Positions 41,705-61,764 of a stretch of 64,000 bases of DNA are shown here, piece after piece (positions within the stretch are counted from its first letter, which is position 1; every line of letters begins with the position of its first letter). The position numbers and the translations under genes were made by a program. This DNA is from Muricea muricata (Eukaryota > Cnidaria > Anthozoa > Malacalcyonacea > Plexauridae). The notes beneath the pieces were generated by a model. The model did no database searches. It was not told where the DNA came from and saw only the letters and a list, made by a program, of their open reading frames with translations. Location of the stretch: contig OY979730.1 in NCBI GenBank assembly GCA_963855995.1, forward strand, positions 9,649,300 through 9,713,299, written 5' to 3'.

Positions 41705-42102
41705 TATTTCGTTCAACCCACACCACAGAAAAGGTTCGATACTTTTATATAGTGGAGAACCCAATAGTAAAGAATAGCAAAAGTTTAATTTTCTAACATA
41801 AATTGATATGTTCACATAATCAAAATTGGTCACGTGATGGTCACGTGAGATGACTTTTATGTTTTTGTCACTTAAATTTATGTCAATTACACAAGATACT
41901 AACGAGTTCAAAGTACCAAGGAATGGTTTCACATTTTAGCCTCGTTTTCAAGTTGGCATCCAAAATACATGTTGGAGATAGCCCTATATTTTTGAACGTA
42001 TAACACATTTCAACTCTACGAACTATTTGACGTTAATCAGCAGGTCTTTCTCTGCCATATACAAGTATCAAACCTTTTCTGTAATGTGGGTTGAACGAAA
42101 CA
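41705..42102. repeat. MITE with 45-bp inverted ends
   Basis: Left TTTCGTTCAACCCACACCAC and onward, right its near-exact reverse complement ending GGGTTGAACGAAAC. It interrupts the same intron context found uninterrupted near 36300. Confidence 0.75.
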
Positions 42103-42579
42103 TAAAGTTTGAGAGACCTGCTCCCTGACTATATTGTAACAGAATTGATTTTTGCTGTTCCTGTTTCTTTTTTATAACATCTCTTTAGTCTGCTACAGCT
42201 GCTCTTTGCCGGACAATTGGTGAAACAAGTGAAGCAGTGAACGCCACGTCAAACAACACAGAACAGGTATTTATTTCAACATTTAACAACGTTTATATAC
42301 AATGAATCTATCTGCAGAACCCTAGCTGAGATCGTTTGTTGTCTAAAAACCATATAAGTCTTTATAACGCTTGCATTGCATATCTATTCTTGCTGGCATG
42401 CATCTGGAGGACAGCTTTAGGAACGTCAGAGCAGTGGGTCTATTTTTTATTGTAGCCGAACTGATTTTTGTTGCATATATTTTAAAATTTATGGTTTAGT
42501 GCCTGAATAGAGATTTTGTGGTAAATATACGGCTGGCGTCTAGCTGCTCTTTATTTTGTTTCGTTTAACATGTTTTCAG

Positions 42580-42606
42580 CCTGCTACAGATGTTCTTTGC
42601 CAGAAT
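42580..42606 (+). pseudogene. Broken mini-exon copy
   Basis: CCTGCTACAGATGTTCTTTG after TTTTCAG, then the sequence jumps into downstream-intron-like DNA (CCATACAGAAATGGCAGCGA) and a G-run. The 3' half and donor are deleted. Confidence 0.6.
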
Positions 42607-43307
42607 CCATACAGAAATGGCAGCGAGGGGGGGGGGGCAACACAGTATAGAAATGCTAACGTTCAAATATATGCAAATTTAGCGAGGCAATCGTGGTTTG
42701 TATATATACAAAGAAGTGTTCAATTGGCAGCTCGCGTTTTGTATGACTTGATTTCCTGGCAATTACTGCTTATATAACAAACTGTTGCAAATTGTTTAGC
42801 AAGTCAAATCAAGACACATTGGGTCCCTATTATATTGTAGCTGATTTGATTTGTGTTGCTGCTTTATTTTTCTAAATAACATTCTTTTAGTCTGCTGCAG
42901 CTCCTCTTCACCAGAAATATGGTGAAACAAGTGAAGTTGCAACAGCTGCGTCGAACAACGTAGAACAGGTACTCATTTCAATATTTCAATAAGTTAATGC
43001 ATATAAATGAATGCGTATAAATATGGCAGCTTGGGAGTTGTCCCAAAATTATCACTGACAAAATAGGGAATAAAATCATGCAGTTTTTACTGAAAGGTAA
43101 GTTAAAAGAATTGATGAAACAAGAAGTTGGTAATGTTGTAAGTATCAGCTGCTTTTGTTGATATAAGACGGCCAAATAAAGGTTTTTATGCTTCAAAAAT
43201 GTTCAAATCCCAAGAGGATGAAAAAGTGCGCGCTTGCTTGTCAAATATTAAATTTTCCCTTTTTATACCAACATGGTTTGTGTTTATTTCACCGCTTTTA
43301 ATTCTAG

Positions 43308-45705
<2,398 letters not shown>

Positions 45706-45720
45706 GTTAGTCAACCGATC

Positions 45721-45889
45721 CGAACGTTGTACCCCAATAAAATTACTAGGTACAACGTTTGATAATTCCAATACTTATTGGAATTGTCTTTCATGCATAT
45801 AAAATGAAACATGATCCCAACCCCAACCCTAACCGTGATAATCCCAGTAATTTATTGGATACAATAATTTTATTGGGATACAACGTTCG
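45721..45889. repeat. MITE with CGAACGTTGTA ends
   Basis: Left CGAACGTTGTACCCCAATAA, right its near reverse complement TTATTGGGATACAACGTTCG. It starts 15 bp after the kinase C splice donor. Confidence 0.75.
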
Positions 45890-46345
45890 TATAGAATGGG
45901 TTAGTTGGTCAGAAAATGTGATCTAGGACAAGAACATTGAACAATTTTTTTGAAGTAATTATAATTCACTAGATAATTAGTGCACGTCTATCTCAGAATA
46001 GTCTATTGATCACTAGCGACATAAGCATAAGCAACATAATACAGGATAACTTTTTCTCAGAGGTTTAAGAAGATAAAGGAGAAGGAAGAAGAAGGAGAAG
46101 GAAGAAAGGGTTTTTTAATTTGCCTTGGTTCTAGCATGACTTATGCTCGTAGTTTTATGTTTGTTTCTTATGTTGTCAGTGAGGATATTTGAGGATTCCA
46201 ATGAATAACTGTTTCTGTCGGTATCTCTTAGTTTCTGATCATTTTTTTATCTTTAGCCTTCAAAATATGGTGCTCTAGCACTTCGGTACACATCTATTTT
46301 AGCCTTCGAACTGAAAAGTTTATTTCTTCTCTACCTCTCTTCCAG

Positions 46346-49300
46346 ATGGAGGAATGGAATCAGGAAGATGAAATACCACCACCACTGCCGCCAAGGCGTA
46401 CTGGTCTTAAGGTTGCAAGGTCTGTTTCAGTTTTGGATCGATCTTTATTATTTCATTTTTACCGAAACGCCATATGTATAATGCACTCGTCAATCTAGAA
46501 ATACCACTTGGTACGAGTCCTCAAACCAAAAACTTTGAATGTCAAATTCAAAAAAAATATACAATAAATACATCTCAAATTCAATGGAAAATAAGCTTGA
46601 CATTTCTAATGTTCTAACCAAGACTTTTCTATACTAGTCTCAATATGCAGAATCTCATCTCAGGTTAAGATGTCTGTGATGTTTTCTTTTCTGTTTTCTT
46701 CATGAATTACCAATGCATTTGGTTTCACAAATACTATTACAGCATAGGTGTTGTGCACTTACAGTCATACTGCTATGCATTAAAATTTTGCTGTGTATAT
46801 AATTTCAGTGACGGATATTACTCATTTTCGACCATTTTGCAAGACTTGCGTAACAATGTGACTGACGCCAATGCTCGCTCCAAAATAAATGTTCGTCGTG
46901 ATGATTTGTGGGCTGGTACGTGCCGCTATTTCAAGAAATCCAAGTTTAATCCTAAAGCGTCGGTGTCAGTCAAATTTGCAGACTCCATTGGAAGAAATGA
47001 AGAAACACTTGACTCTGGTGATCTCCGAATGGAATACTTACGTTTGCTCATACGCGCTATCAATAAGGACTCCAAAGTATTCTGTGGTCCTGAAGACAAC
47101 CGTGTATTGGTTCTAGACGAAAAAGGTACTAACTCGCAGTATGAGGGGTGGTATTACTGTTTTATATTACAGTATATTATGTAAAGTAGTAGTAAACTTG
47201 TATATATTACTTAATTGGTAGTTCTTGAACATTTCGCTTTCATATTGAAAGTTTATGTGTTTCGGTAGTCAAAGTCTCTTCTGTTGCTGCAAATGGGCAG
47301 AACATGACGTATACTGACGACACAAATTTTTGATGATCCATTTCTCCCCGAGATGAACGGTGATGCATTCAAGATTCATCTCAATCCTGATGCCCAACCT
47401 TATGCCCAGGCTAAAGCAGAGAAAATCCCGCCCCCTCCCTCCCCTACATGGATCAACTTAAAAAGCAACTTAATGAAACGGAACGTCTTGGTGTTATCTT
47501 CAGCCACGAAGAATCCAGCCCTTGGTGGCATCTATTATCGTTATTTCACCGAAGAAAAACGGCGACAAACTTAGAATTTACATTGACTTCACCCTACTTA
47601 ACAATTTAATTAAGTGTGAATTCCACCGTACCAGTTCACCCTTCGAAAATGTAACAAGCATTCCCCCTGAAGAACTCAAATATTTCTGTAAATTTGAGCT
47701 CGTTCCTCTTGACCCTTAATCTCGTCCCTTAAGCTGGTATATTACACCATTTGGCAGGTATGTTTGTAATCGAGCTGCTTTTGGAATCAGCAGCATTAGT
47801 AAGTAGTACAACCGTCGTATGGATAAAGTTGTCCTTGGCTTACAAGGCATCCGTAAGATCGTAGACGATGTTCTCATTTATGCACGGCCCTCGCCACTTT
47901 GAAAGAGCGCGTTCACGCTCTCCTAGCCCGATACTCTACCCATAGGGGTCACACTAAAGCGTCCAAAGTCCCAGGTAGCTGTCACCGAAACTGACTTTGG
48001 TGGATTCCACCTTTCTGAAATGGGCATTCAATGCAGTTCGATCTCTTAAAGTCTGTTAGAGAATTTTAGCGACCGAATTTCCGCGATCTACGCTCCTGGT
48101 TTGGCCTGGTGAACCCACTTGGAAATTTCTCCCAGGACATAACTCAAATCACGGAACATTTTCGCCCTCTGGTTCAAATGAACTTGTGTTACCCATGGTC
48201 GCCAGGTCATTCAATGCCACTAAACGTCCCCTCAGCTCACCTCCTATCCTAACCCACTTTGCTGTCAACCATCCAACTTTGCTCATACTCAACTTTGCCA
48301 CCGATGCTGGTCATTATCCTTGTAAAGCGACTGATGAGTCGAACCCAATGCGAGGAAGGGATGTGGAGCTACGGGATCCGTATAATTTAAAAAACAAACA
48401 TGTTAAAAACTGAAATCTGCGTTTATATAACTGTGTGTTTAACGTTACATTGTTACTGTTAATTGAGTTGAAAGGTTGAAGGAAGTTCCTCTAATAATAA
48501 TAACTTTGTCCAAGAAAGCAAGGCAGATGTGGTGTTATATTATATTACATAAAGTATTGAAAAACTTGTATATATTTGAGCTAATGTAAATAATTTGAGA
48601 TTGATTATAGTAAATTATTCTAAAAACAACATGAGGAATGCTTTCAGTATTCATCAATATAAAAGATATATTTTACAAAAATGAATGCCGAATACCGTTT
48701 TGTTTATTTATATTTCAGGGGAAAAAATCTCAAGCAATCAAGAATTAAATCCAAGTCCAATCCAAGTCCATATCCAGTTGATCTGAAAACACGGAAAGTA
48801 CTGGCACTAGTTGTCAAATAGAAACCCATTTTTCAAACCAAATTATCAAATTTCTTATGAAATATAATTTACTTTGTTTCTAAATTTCTGGCAGTCTTAT
48901 AATTTTCTTTATTAAAGACAGTTACTAAGTTTCAAAAAGTTTCACAAAGGAAACAAAAGATATAAGGTGTGATAACAACAGCAAAATGGATTTCTATTTG
49001 TTAGCTAGTTCCAGGCCTTTTACTCACGGTCAGATCAGCTAGATTATATGCCTCAAAATCATTTTACGTTTCTTTTAATCTCGTGTAAGCGGGATCACAT
49101 AATCACTTCGCTGGTGAAGTCGAAGCTCAGCTATCCGTCACAGATTTGGTCGTCAACCCACAACAGACAACTTAGTGAAAGGATTGAACGAGTTAAACGA
49201 AGAGCCACAAAATGGATTCTAAGAACCAGATCTTGCGAAATGTCATACAGCAACGGCTGTTAAAGCTGGAACTCCTGCCACTCTCCTACAACAGAGAGAT

Positions 49301-52300
49301 AAAAGATTACGTATTCTCCTTCAAGGCATTGCATGATTACGTCGATCTTAACATTAACAATCGCGTCTCCTTTATTCAACATGGACGTACGTACTCGACC
49401 TAGCTAAGCCAGTGGTGTAATGCTTCAAACTCCCTTGTGTATATAGAATTGCTACGTTTCAATCCTCCTATTTCAACCGTATTGTCAAACCGTGGAACAG
49501 TATATGTCAATCCAGATACATTTTCCAGCCCCAATCTTTTACAAAAATTTTCTAAAACGCAGATATTTAGAACTTCTCCATTCAGTATATGATGTTGAGC
49601 TATCGTGTACTTGGTCCTTGGTGCGTGACTGTCCTTGTCACAGAGAATAGCGCCGACAAATTTATGTTTTAGTAGACTATCTTAAGCGTTTGTGTGTAAC
49701 TTGTCTGTGTGTGTTTCGTGTGTAAGCGTGCGTATGTACCTTGCCTGTTTGGAACTTTTTGTCTGTTTTTCACCATGTAAATATTCGCTGTTTAGCATGT
49801 TTGTATATATATAGATTGATCCAAGTAAATTTGTTAAACCTAAAGCAAGAACGTACTGGTACTGTTCTGTATTAGCTGTATAATTAATATACAACGGGGT
49901 TAAAGTTTCAGGGTTTAAGCTCTCGTGTGACGTCACAAGGTACTGCGCTCGGCGCAGCACACCCAGGCATAAAACTTGAATATATCAACTGCAATGTAGT
50001 AGGAGAGAAGGCAGAGAGAGAGAGAAAGGGAGAGAGTCTAGGACTAGGCTACATTCCTTTGATTGTCCATCGATCCCAGATTAAAAAACAGCAGTTGACC
50101 TTCTGGCGGATGCCAGAAGATTTGATGTCATTAAAATTGTTTGTTATTTTCATTTTCAGCGCATGGTGATGGTCATTACAAGCTGGCTGGTCAAATGATT
50201 GCCTGGTCTTTTGTCCATGGTGGATCGGCCGGCAACTTCTTCAGCAAAACCTTGTACAATGCAATAGCTTTCGATCATAACACTAGAGTTTCCTACCTAG
50301 AAGACGTATCTGATGGCCAACTGCGTGAAAAGATTGCAGCGGTATGTTTGGTGTCTTAGAATAATAATACTTACACAAGTGAACATAAGAAATCCGACGT
50401 TGTGATTGGTCCAATATGACGTGACATTCCTTTAAATTACGGACAAATTACGGACAAAGAAATAAACAAGATTAAAATAACTTGTGTAAAAATACTAAAA
50501 CAATTATTCGCCTCAGGCTCGGTGATTTTCGGGGAATATTCACCTCGACTTCAGCGAGTAAATGTTTAATTATAGTTGCAATAAAACATAGACACTCGAA
50601 TATATGACTGCAAATTAAATGCGGGATAAAGCGCCAATACCATCCGTGATATGGCTATGTTATCTAATTTAATATTACGTTCTCTGATATATTATTTTAT
50701 TTGCATGCATGTGCCGGCTTGTCTTGCACTATTTGTCCCAACTTAGGCAGATAATTGTGACTGTATTAGAAATAATGTATCTGCTTCTCCACTTGTTTAG
50801 TTGAAAAACGCAGAAAACATTGATGTCTTTAACAAAGCACTAAGCGAAACCTCAATAAAGAATTTGTTAGACGCGCAAGAGGCCCTTCCATCAAGCATGG
50901 ACGAGAAACACAATCTTTGCAAAATGCTTGTGCATTATGTCCTAGTAGATTCTGTTGAATTCTTAATCGATGAACTTAAAGAAGGCTTGGGGAATCTCGG
51001 GTTACTGGAGTGTATTCAAAAACATCCAGAAGAATTTAGAGCCTTTTTTTGCAACGACGCTGAAATGGTCGACAAGTTATTTTTTATCGATTATGACGAG
51101 AAACAATCCGTCAATCGAGCATCGCAAGAACAGGCCATTATATATTGGCGAGATTATCTGCAGGAATGCGCGGGTATGTTGCAACATAAACTACTTATTT
51201 ATATAAACTAAAAATGCTTCATGCTTACCACAGTACTTGGCTAGATCAGGCACGATTTAGTGTAGCCTTTTCACGGCATTTGTAACGGTGTTAAACTGTT
51301 ACACCTGGTCACTCAACAATAGAGATTGTGTAACATGTACAGTACAAACTGCTGCAGAGTGCTATACCTTGTCACTCTTCATTGGAGACTATGATACAAA
51401 TTACATGTTACAAATTACATGGTATTACATACAGTCACACGTCTTTCACTGACTGTTGACGACGTCAACATTGGAAACCGAGATACTTGGTGTACATCGG
51501 ATAAAGTAAAGTTAAAAACTGAAGATTCACAAGTAACACTTGTAACGTTGTTACAGACAAGGAGATGTTAAATTATATAAATTACAAAAACTCATCAAAA
51601 GAAATACACGTTTAATTAGTAACGAAAAGCAACCATTTTACTTCTATGCATGATAGTGACACTAAAAAATTCCCGGAGCCACTGAGTATTTTTACAAAAT
51701 ACAAAACAACGGAGACTCCGAAAATGAGCATTTCGAATTTATTCTAGCTTTCGACTATATCTTAGTCATGATCAGGAAAAATACAGTCTAAAGCTAGAAT
51801 AAATTCAAAATGTTTATTTTCGGAGTTACCAATGTTTTGGATAGTGACACGCTTTATTATATACTGAGAGAGAATCGTCCTAATTACCACAAACTTTATC
51901 TTTTCTTGGAACCACTGTAGTTCGTTAGATGCTTTGTCATTAATTTATTAGCGATTCCAAGAAACCTTTGCTCAGGGACATCCTTAATTTGAATAGCTGT
52001 AATGTATTACGCACGGATGAGGTCAGGAACGACATTTGAGGCAAAAGCGGTAGCCTTTTCCTAACATCCGTTGTTCAACATTTCGCAATTTAGGTAAGAA
52101 GTGTATACATACAAATTCAGTTGGATTTGAACATTCAACATACTTGTTAATCGCTTCTTTAAGAGAAAAAACAATTACCCAGGTTGTGACGTCATGTGGT
52201 TTTTCAATATCCAAGATGGCGGATGAGTAGTGTCTTTGTCTTTCTTTGTCCTTCAGTATTTTAGAGACTAAGCATGTTGTGAAAAAATTGACAACGCATG

Positions 52301-52759
52301 TTACGGTTACTTTAGATGTTCTTATCAATAAGTCAATAAAAAAATATATTGCTGTTTCCTTTTAAGGATGCTCTTTCAGCTGTGATGAAATATTTTGTTT
52401 ATATTACGCGCATCAAAATTTAGTCTATCATAAGTATTATCTATTGTAAATATAGTGCTTGCCGGGTCAGGCAGCATTCCCTACCCTACTTAATCATGCA
52501 ACATATATGCTCAACTCTTTTAGATGGAGATGCAAACGCAAGTTTAAGTGATGTCATGATTTTCGCCACAAGCGCAAGGTCTCCACCGCCAATGGGTTTT
52601 CTCAATACGCCTTCGATCAAATTTGTAGAAGGAGAACTTCCTAAAGCAGACACCAGTGCGGCCGTCCTATACCTTCCACTGGCACACAATGAGTATGACT
52701 GTTTCAAAGAAAAAATGGATTTCGGTATTTTAAACTCACCGAGTTTTAGGCGTGCCTAA
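46346..52759 (+). CDS. HECT-domain protein (pseudo-ligase), possibly fused to kinase C
   Basis: Exons 46346-46419, 46809-47125, 50160-50341, 50801-51173, 52524-52759. Junction phases agree throughout (1182 nt, stop included). The first exon encodes MEEWNQEDEIPPPLPPRRTG, with PPLPPR matching a class II SH3 ligand. It follows a strong pyrimidine tract and AG, and its phase fits the kinase C donor. From 46809 the protein is a HECT domain of the G2E3-like kind: SINVRRDDLW-type start, CGPEDNRVLVLDE, GQMIAWSFVHGG, EEFRAFF, MIFATSA and PPMGF. The C-lobe reads LPKADTSAAVLYLP where active ligases have Cys after Thr, so the thioester residue is Ser (codon AGT at 52655-52657). It ends KMDFGILNSPSF. As a separate gene it would give 393 residues. 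Probably binds ubiquitin machinery without transferring ubiquitin. Confidence 0.8.
47340..48400 (+). pseudogene. LTR-retrotransposon reverse transcriptase remnant
   Basis: Short frames in order: PSPTWINLKSNL, VISPKKNGDKLRIYIDFTLL, YITPFGRYVCNRAAFGISS and IRKIVDDVLIYA (YxDD-like box reading VDDVL), then scattered RNase H-like pieces (FATDAG). Stops and shifts throughout. Sits in HECT intron 2 (47126-50159). Confidence 0.7.
49040..49670 (+). pseudogene. LINE C-terminal fragment
   Basis: Frames reading SLVKSKLSYPSQIWSSTHN, RIERVKRRATKWIL and then RLLKLELLPLSYNREIKDYV are the region downstream of LINE reverse transcriptase, followed by FSKTQIFRTSPFS. Broken by frameshifts. Same intron as the LTR remnant. 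Confidence 0.7.
50365..50580. repeat. Dispersed repeat, second copy
   Basis: Matches 5045-5345. The copy lacks the segment between GACATTCCTTTA and ATTACGGAC that is present there. Lies in a HECT gene intron. Confidence 0.6.
51725..51830. repeat. Inverted repeat with damaged hammerhead-like core
   Basis: GAATTTATTCTAGCTTT and its reverse complement face each other. The minus strand between them has CUGAUCA, a GACU/AGUC hairpin and GAAA, like a hammerhead in which the catalytic G of CUGANGA is C. Probably inactive. Confidence 0.4.
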
Positions 52760-53099
52760 TTGGTACCTCAAGCAATGGCTCTATGTTGAAGCTAGCCAAA
52801 TCAAAAACAAATTCATTGAAACGAAACGAAACTTTGGTTATTATCCAGCTAAAGTTTGAGTTCATCTGTCAGTCTGAGCTAAAAAATATGAAAATCAATC
52901 ACAAAGAACTCAAAACCAACATGAAATACTTAATTAAAAAATATTGACTTCTTCTGTAAATTTGTAAAACGCATTTTATATAGTTTTTATATTTTGGTAT
53001 TAAATTATATACGTTGATACATTACAGCCCTATGTAAAGCAACCTTTAGCACAACCCTCGTCTTCCCATTGAATAGGTTGGTCAGTAATCGTGTTTAAA
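52760..53099. other. Downstream of the HECT gene
   Basis: No gene seen. AT-rich; probably holds the HECT 3' UTR. No polyadenylation site can be fixed with confidence. Confidence 0.4.
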
Positions 53100-53400
53100 T
53101 AAGTTTTAGTAAATAAAATAATAAATAGATCAACAGAGGTATTGATCCTTCATGGTGTAAAAAACGAAACTGTAATGCACATATTTACGTTGTTAAACAT
53201 ATATTATTTAAATAGCTTTCTTAATTTTTCTAATTTATATTATATTAGCATAAGACCATTATCACTTTATATAAATATATGTATATCTAAATTATTAGTT
53301 ACTATAGTAGAAGAACACAACTTCAACAGTTCACTGTCAAGTGTAATCCTCATTAAATAAAGTTGATTGACTGACTGCCTGACTGATTGATTTATGTACA
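53100..53400 (+). repeat. LINE 3' end
   Basis: Ends in AATAAAGTTGATTGACTGAC and further TGA-rich units, the usual tail of CR1/L2-like LINEs. Preceded by a degenerate frame. Confidence 0.5.
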
Positions 53401-53604
53401 CTTAACATTTTATACCCTGCAGTATTATACATGCAAATACACATATTACACATATAACATAAAATTATTGTAACATTACGACATTTTAAAACAAAAACTT
53501 TGTGAGGTTATAGAATTATTAGTTAATTAATGTATGTATATTAATTATCATTGCCAAACTGCTATTTCTGCCAAAACTGGAGGTGGGGCTGCAACCCCGC
53601 CTGT

Positions 53605-53755
53605 GTAACACATGATGTAAAATGATGCTTGAGGATCTTACGTGATGTTTGAGGTTTTATTATAAAATGATGGTAATGGATAATGCGGGATTTCACATGA
53701 TGTTATAGAGTAGTGCAGTATTTTATAGAATGTTAGGGGATGTTACATAAATATG
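53605..53755. repeat. Degenerate ATGNT-rich repeat
   Basis: Loose repeats of GATGTT and GATGCT words in low-complexity sequence. Confidence 0.4.
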
Positions 53756-53772
53756 TGTATACGCACAGAGTC

Positions 53773-54079
53773 GGGTTTACTCGTTGGCAGTCGGAAATTC
53801 AAATTTTTTGCTCTTCGATTTGTGGCAAGAAACGGAGGGACAAGGCTACACACTAATTGTATGTTCAAATCTTTCGCGAAATTGAGGCTGGTCGCCCACA
53901 AAACTCATCTATATCGAGATCTTGATACTCTTCTTCAAAATCTGATAGAAAAAATAGCATTTTACCTTGAAATAAAGGCAGTATTGATTGCTTTAATATC
54001 TTGAAGCTTTCAGAACGTCTTTCTTTCTTTGCGGAGAAAAAACGAATTCAGCAATTTCCGACTACCAACGAGTAAACCC
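53773..54079. repeat. MITE with 27-bp inverted ends
   Basis: Left GGGTTTACTCGTTGGCAGTC, right the reverse complement of GGGTTTACTCGTTGGTAGTC, about 300 bp in total. The ORF through it is incidental. Confidence 0.7.
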
Positions 54080-54339
54080 GTCGCTGTGTGCAAGCAAGCC
54101 GATGAATCCCGAGGACGTATTGGAAAGAGGAGGGGGTCTGGTGGTGAAGCGAAGCATGGTAAGCTATTGGAAGGGTCAATTATATTGATTATTTATCGAA
54201 CTAACGTTGCTAGGTCGGTAGTGCAGTCAAAAGCACATGTAGTGTTTTCTGGTTTTATTTACGACTTATAAATCACTTCCAGTAAACCGTGTGTTGCGAA
54301 CGTTGATCGTAGCTTTGCAATGGCATTCTCGGTTGTTGC

Positions 54340-55370
54340 AGCTAGTGTTCACACAGTGTACATCTGGTCATTTCGAATGTGCATCGAAAATAATAAGGAA
54401 CCCCATAAACGGACCGATGTGCGTGGATTCGGGTCCATGAGCGATTTGGCCATTCCCAGGGGTGTACAGCTGTTGTCGCTGGCATCTTTCTCTGGTCTCG
54501 GTATGTTTTACAACGCTTCACACGGTCCTCCAATGCTTCATCGATTTTAGGCCACCAGACGTGGCTTCGCGGGATGCCCTTCAATCGGACCATACCCGGA
54601 AAATTTCGTCCTCCCGGAACTGGTGTTGATGTAGGAACATCTGGAAGAGATAAACGACTCAAGACATCAGCGTTGGCACTCTGGTTACCAGCAGACCACG
54701 GTAAATCAATTCATACTCGTAGGCCAGGGGGGTCAATGCCCAACGCTGCATTCGGCTAAAAGCTATTGAAGGTGTGGCTTTATCGGGATACAACAATCCA
54801 AGCAATGGTTTGTGGTCAGTGAAGACTATGAAGTGACAACCATACACAAATTGGCTGAACCTCTTAACGCCGAATACAATCGCCAAGGCTTCTTTGTCTA
54901 ATTGTGAGTTTCCTCTTTCTGCTTTCGAAAGTGTCCTTGGTGCGTACGGGACCGGCCTCTCTGAGCCGTCTTCAAACTTGTGCGCTAGAGCGGGCCGGAG
55001 ACGTAAAGAGATGCATCACATGATAACACCAACGTTTCCTCAGGGTCATAAAGCACAATGCGCCGCTGCAGCTGCTGTTGACTGCCCCACATCCAATGTG
55101 TTTCTTAACGTAAACGTTTGTGGATGGGTTCTAGTGGACACAAGGCTTAAGAGAACTTTCCATAAAAATTAATCATACACAGGAAATACCTCAATTCTGT
55201 GATATTCGTGGGTGCGGGAGCATCCTTGATTGGCTTCCACTGTATGGAAACCATCTTCATCAATGTGGTGACCCAAACAATCAAGCGAAAGCTTCATAAC
55301 TGGCACTTCGGCACTTTTAGGCGTAACCCCGCTTCCGATGGGTACGGTGGCCCACAACTGTCACACTATA
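54340..55370 (-). pseudogene. Gypsy-type pol fragments
   Basis: Minus strand, in pol order: LGHHIDEDGFHTVEA at 55357-55169 (late RT), MAIVFGVKRFSQFVYG and FTDHKPLLGL at 54886-54659 (RNase H), HVWWPKIDEALEDRVKRC and HPWEWPNRSW at 54662-54342 (integrase zinc region and start of core). Frameshifted and truncated. Between the HECT gene and gene D. Confidence 0.75.
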
Positions 55371-55374
55371 TATT

Positions 55375-55495
55375 TTAGTGTACATCAAATTAAAATTGCT
55401 CACATCAAATTACAATTGCTCACATTAAATTAACATTACTCAAATCAAATTACAATTCTTTCATATTAAATTAAAATTTGTTTACATCATGGTAT
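55375..55495. repeat. Short tandem repeat, about 22-bp unit
   Basis: Five degenerate copies of CACATCAAATTACAATTGCT. Confidence 0.7.
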
Positions 55496-55904
55496 TGTTT
55501 TCACAAGTTACTACAGACTGAGCTCGAGTCAGTGAATTGAAAGAGCACTGGATTCCCACAGAATTCGGAAATCGAGACACAATACCTTATCGACCATATT
55601 CTCTTTACTTTTTGCCACTTTTTGCCTAATATAGCATTTAATTTGTAAGTTCTAAATATAACTCTGTGTCGACAGGGAAAATTTACTATCGCTCTTCTGT
55701 TTTCTTCTGTGGTTTTATATTTTGTGGATTTATATGTGCTACATTATAAAACAAATTTCTGTGCTAATACACTGTTAAAAAAGAAATTTTGTGACACAAA
55801 ATCAAATAAATTTTCGTTTTTCTCAATTTCCCCTCTTGTGACTAGAATTGCATATCAAGAGGATAAAGAAGCTGTCAGCGACAGCCCATGCCAACGCATC
55901 CTGA

Positions 55905-56100
55905 TAGCGACTTGTTGATCAAGTTGTCAACAGACTTGTTGCAACTTGTGCCTTTTAAAGCTACATGCGTGAAAGCTGTTGCTGTTGCAACAACTCTGTC
56001 AACAAGTTGTGTTCGCTGCTGCTTGTGACAGCTTGTCCCAACAGACTTGTAGCAACTTATTTCCCAACTTGTTTTGCAACAAATTTATTTTAAGAATTGG
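55905..56100. repeat. CAACTTGTTG-rich degenerate repeat, block 1
   Basis: Loosely repeated AACTTGTTGCAACTTGTC and AACAAGTTG words in both orientations. The same type recurs at 61765-62075 and from 63785 to the window end. Probably one dispersed hairpin-rich element. Confidence 0.6.
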
Positions 56101-56739
56101 AGTTTCATATTCAGAAATGTTACACGACGCAACGTTTCTTGTCTCGCAGTCGCAGTAGAGGCTAGGATCTATTTTTAAACAGCAAGTTTCTATTGGCTGC
56201 TCAACAGAAATATTGCGATACAAGTTGCAAGAGGGATGTTACACTGTGCAATGACTAGAAAATGCGTTGCAGCGTTGCGGCAATCGTTGTGAAAAGTAGA
56301 ACCTGATTCTACTTCGTGCAATGCTTACTGCAATAAAAATGTTGTTGACTGACTTTATGATTGCGAAGCAGGTTATACCTTGCAATTTCGATTGCAACTT
56401 GTGTCGCAGCAAAATTGCGAGACAAGTTGCGACACAAGTTGCATAGTGTAACAGTGGCTTGAGTGCACAGCACAAAGTTGTCCTGACAAACTTTTTGACG
56501 GAGAGCTTGTTGCGGCTTGGCAGAAATTTGCTACACGCTTGTTCGGCCATCAGAGTTCCAAAACCAATAACTGGTGTTCCGTGTTGGGTGCAAATGACGG
56601 CAATGGACGCGTGCGTGTTCCCGCGGGCACCGCACGCGTGTAAGGCGTCGTCACGTAAGTTCGAGTACCCGGAAGAAAGTGCACATACAGCTATGATACA
56701 ATTTTGACGCCGGCTTAGTGTAAACTTTACTTTATTTTC

Positions 56740-56795
56740 AACCCAAAAGCTATCGTTTTCTATGCTTTTTCCTCGACAGTAACACGGTATAATCT
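56740..56795 (+). promoter_or_regulatory. Conserved leader upstream of gene D start
   Basis: Same AAAGCTATCGTTTTCTATG and ACGGTATAATCT sequence as before gene B. The match begins about 55 bases before the ATG. Confidence 0.5.
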
Positions 56796-61506
<4,711 letters not shown>

Positions 61507-61764
61507 GTATATAGAAAATAATTTTGATCGTACGTCGAGGTCACTTTGGCGTGACGTATCGTACTCAAGCATTTTTAACGACTAACACACTAATATATCA
61601 TGTAGAAGAGCGAACAGCAATTCTGTTTGTGCTTTTTTCAAGAGCTTTGCTGTTTCAGAAAGGTCATTTTGGTTTCCGTGGCTTTATGTCGGTTACAAAA
61701 GAAAGGAAATTTTAATACAAAAGAATTTTGTTTATTTACACAACCATAAACGCCAAAAACTTGT

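Noticed and set aside
46080..46110. GAAGGAGAAGGAAGAAG run as a coding or splicing-enhancer exon
   Set aside because: Purine-rich simple repeat without flanking splice sites; no evidence of inclusion.
46702..46808. Upstream Met for the first large HECT exon
   Set aside because: The sequence before 46809 is intron-like and ends in a good acceptor; HECT homology starts after it.
53753..54271. 83- and 80-codon ORFs between the HECT gene and gene D
   Set aside because: The first lies inside a MITE and the second runs from its inverted end; no domain seen.
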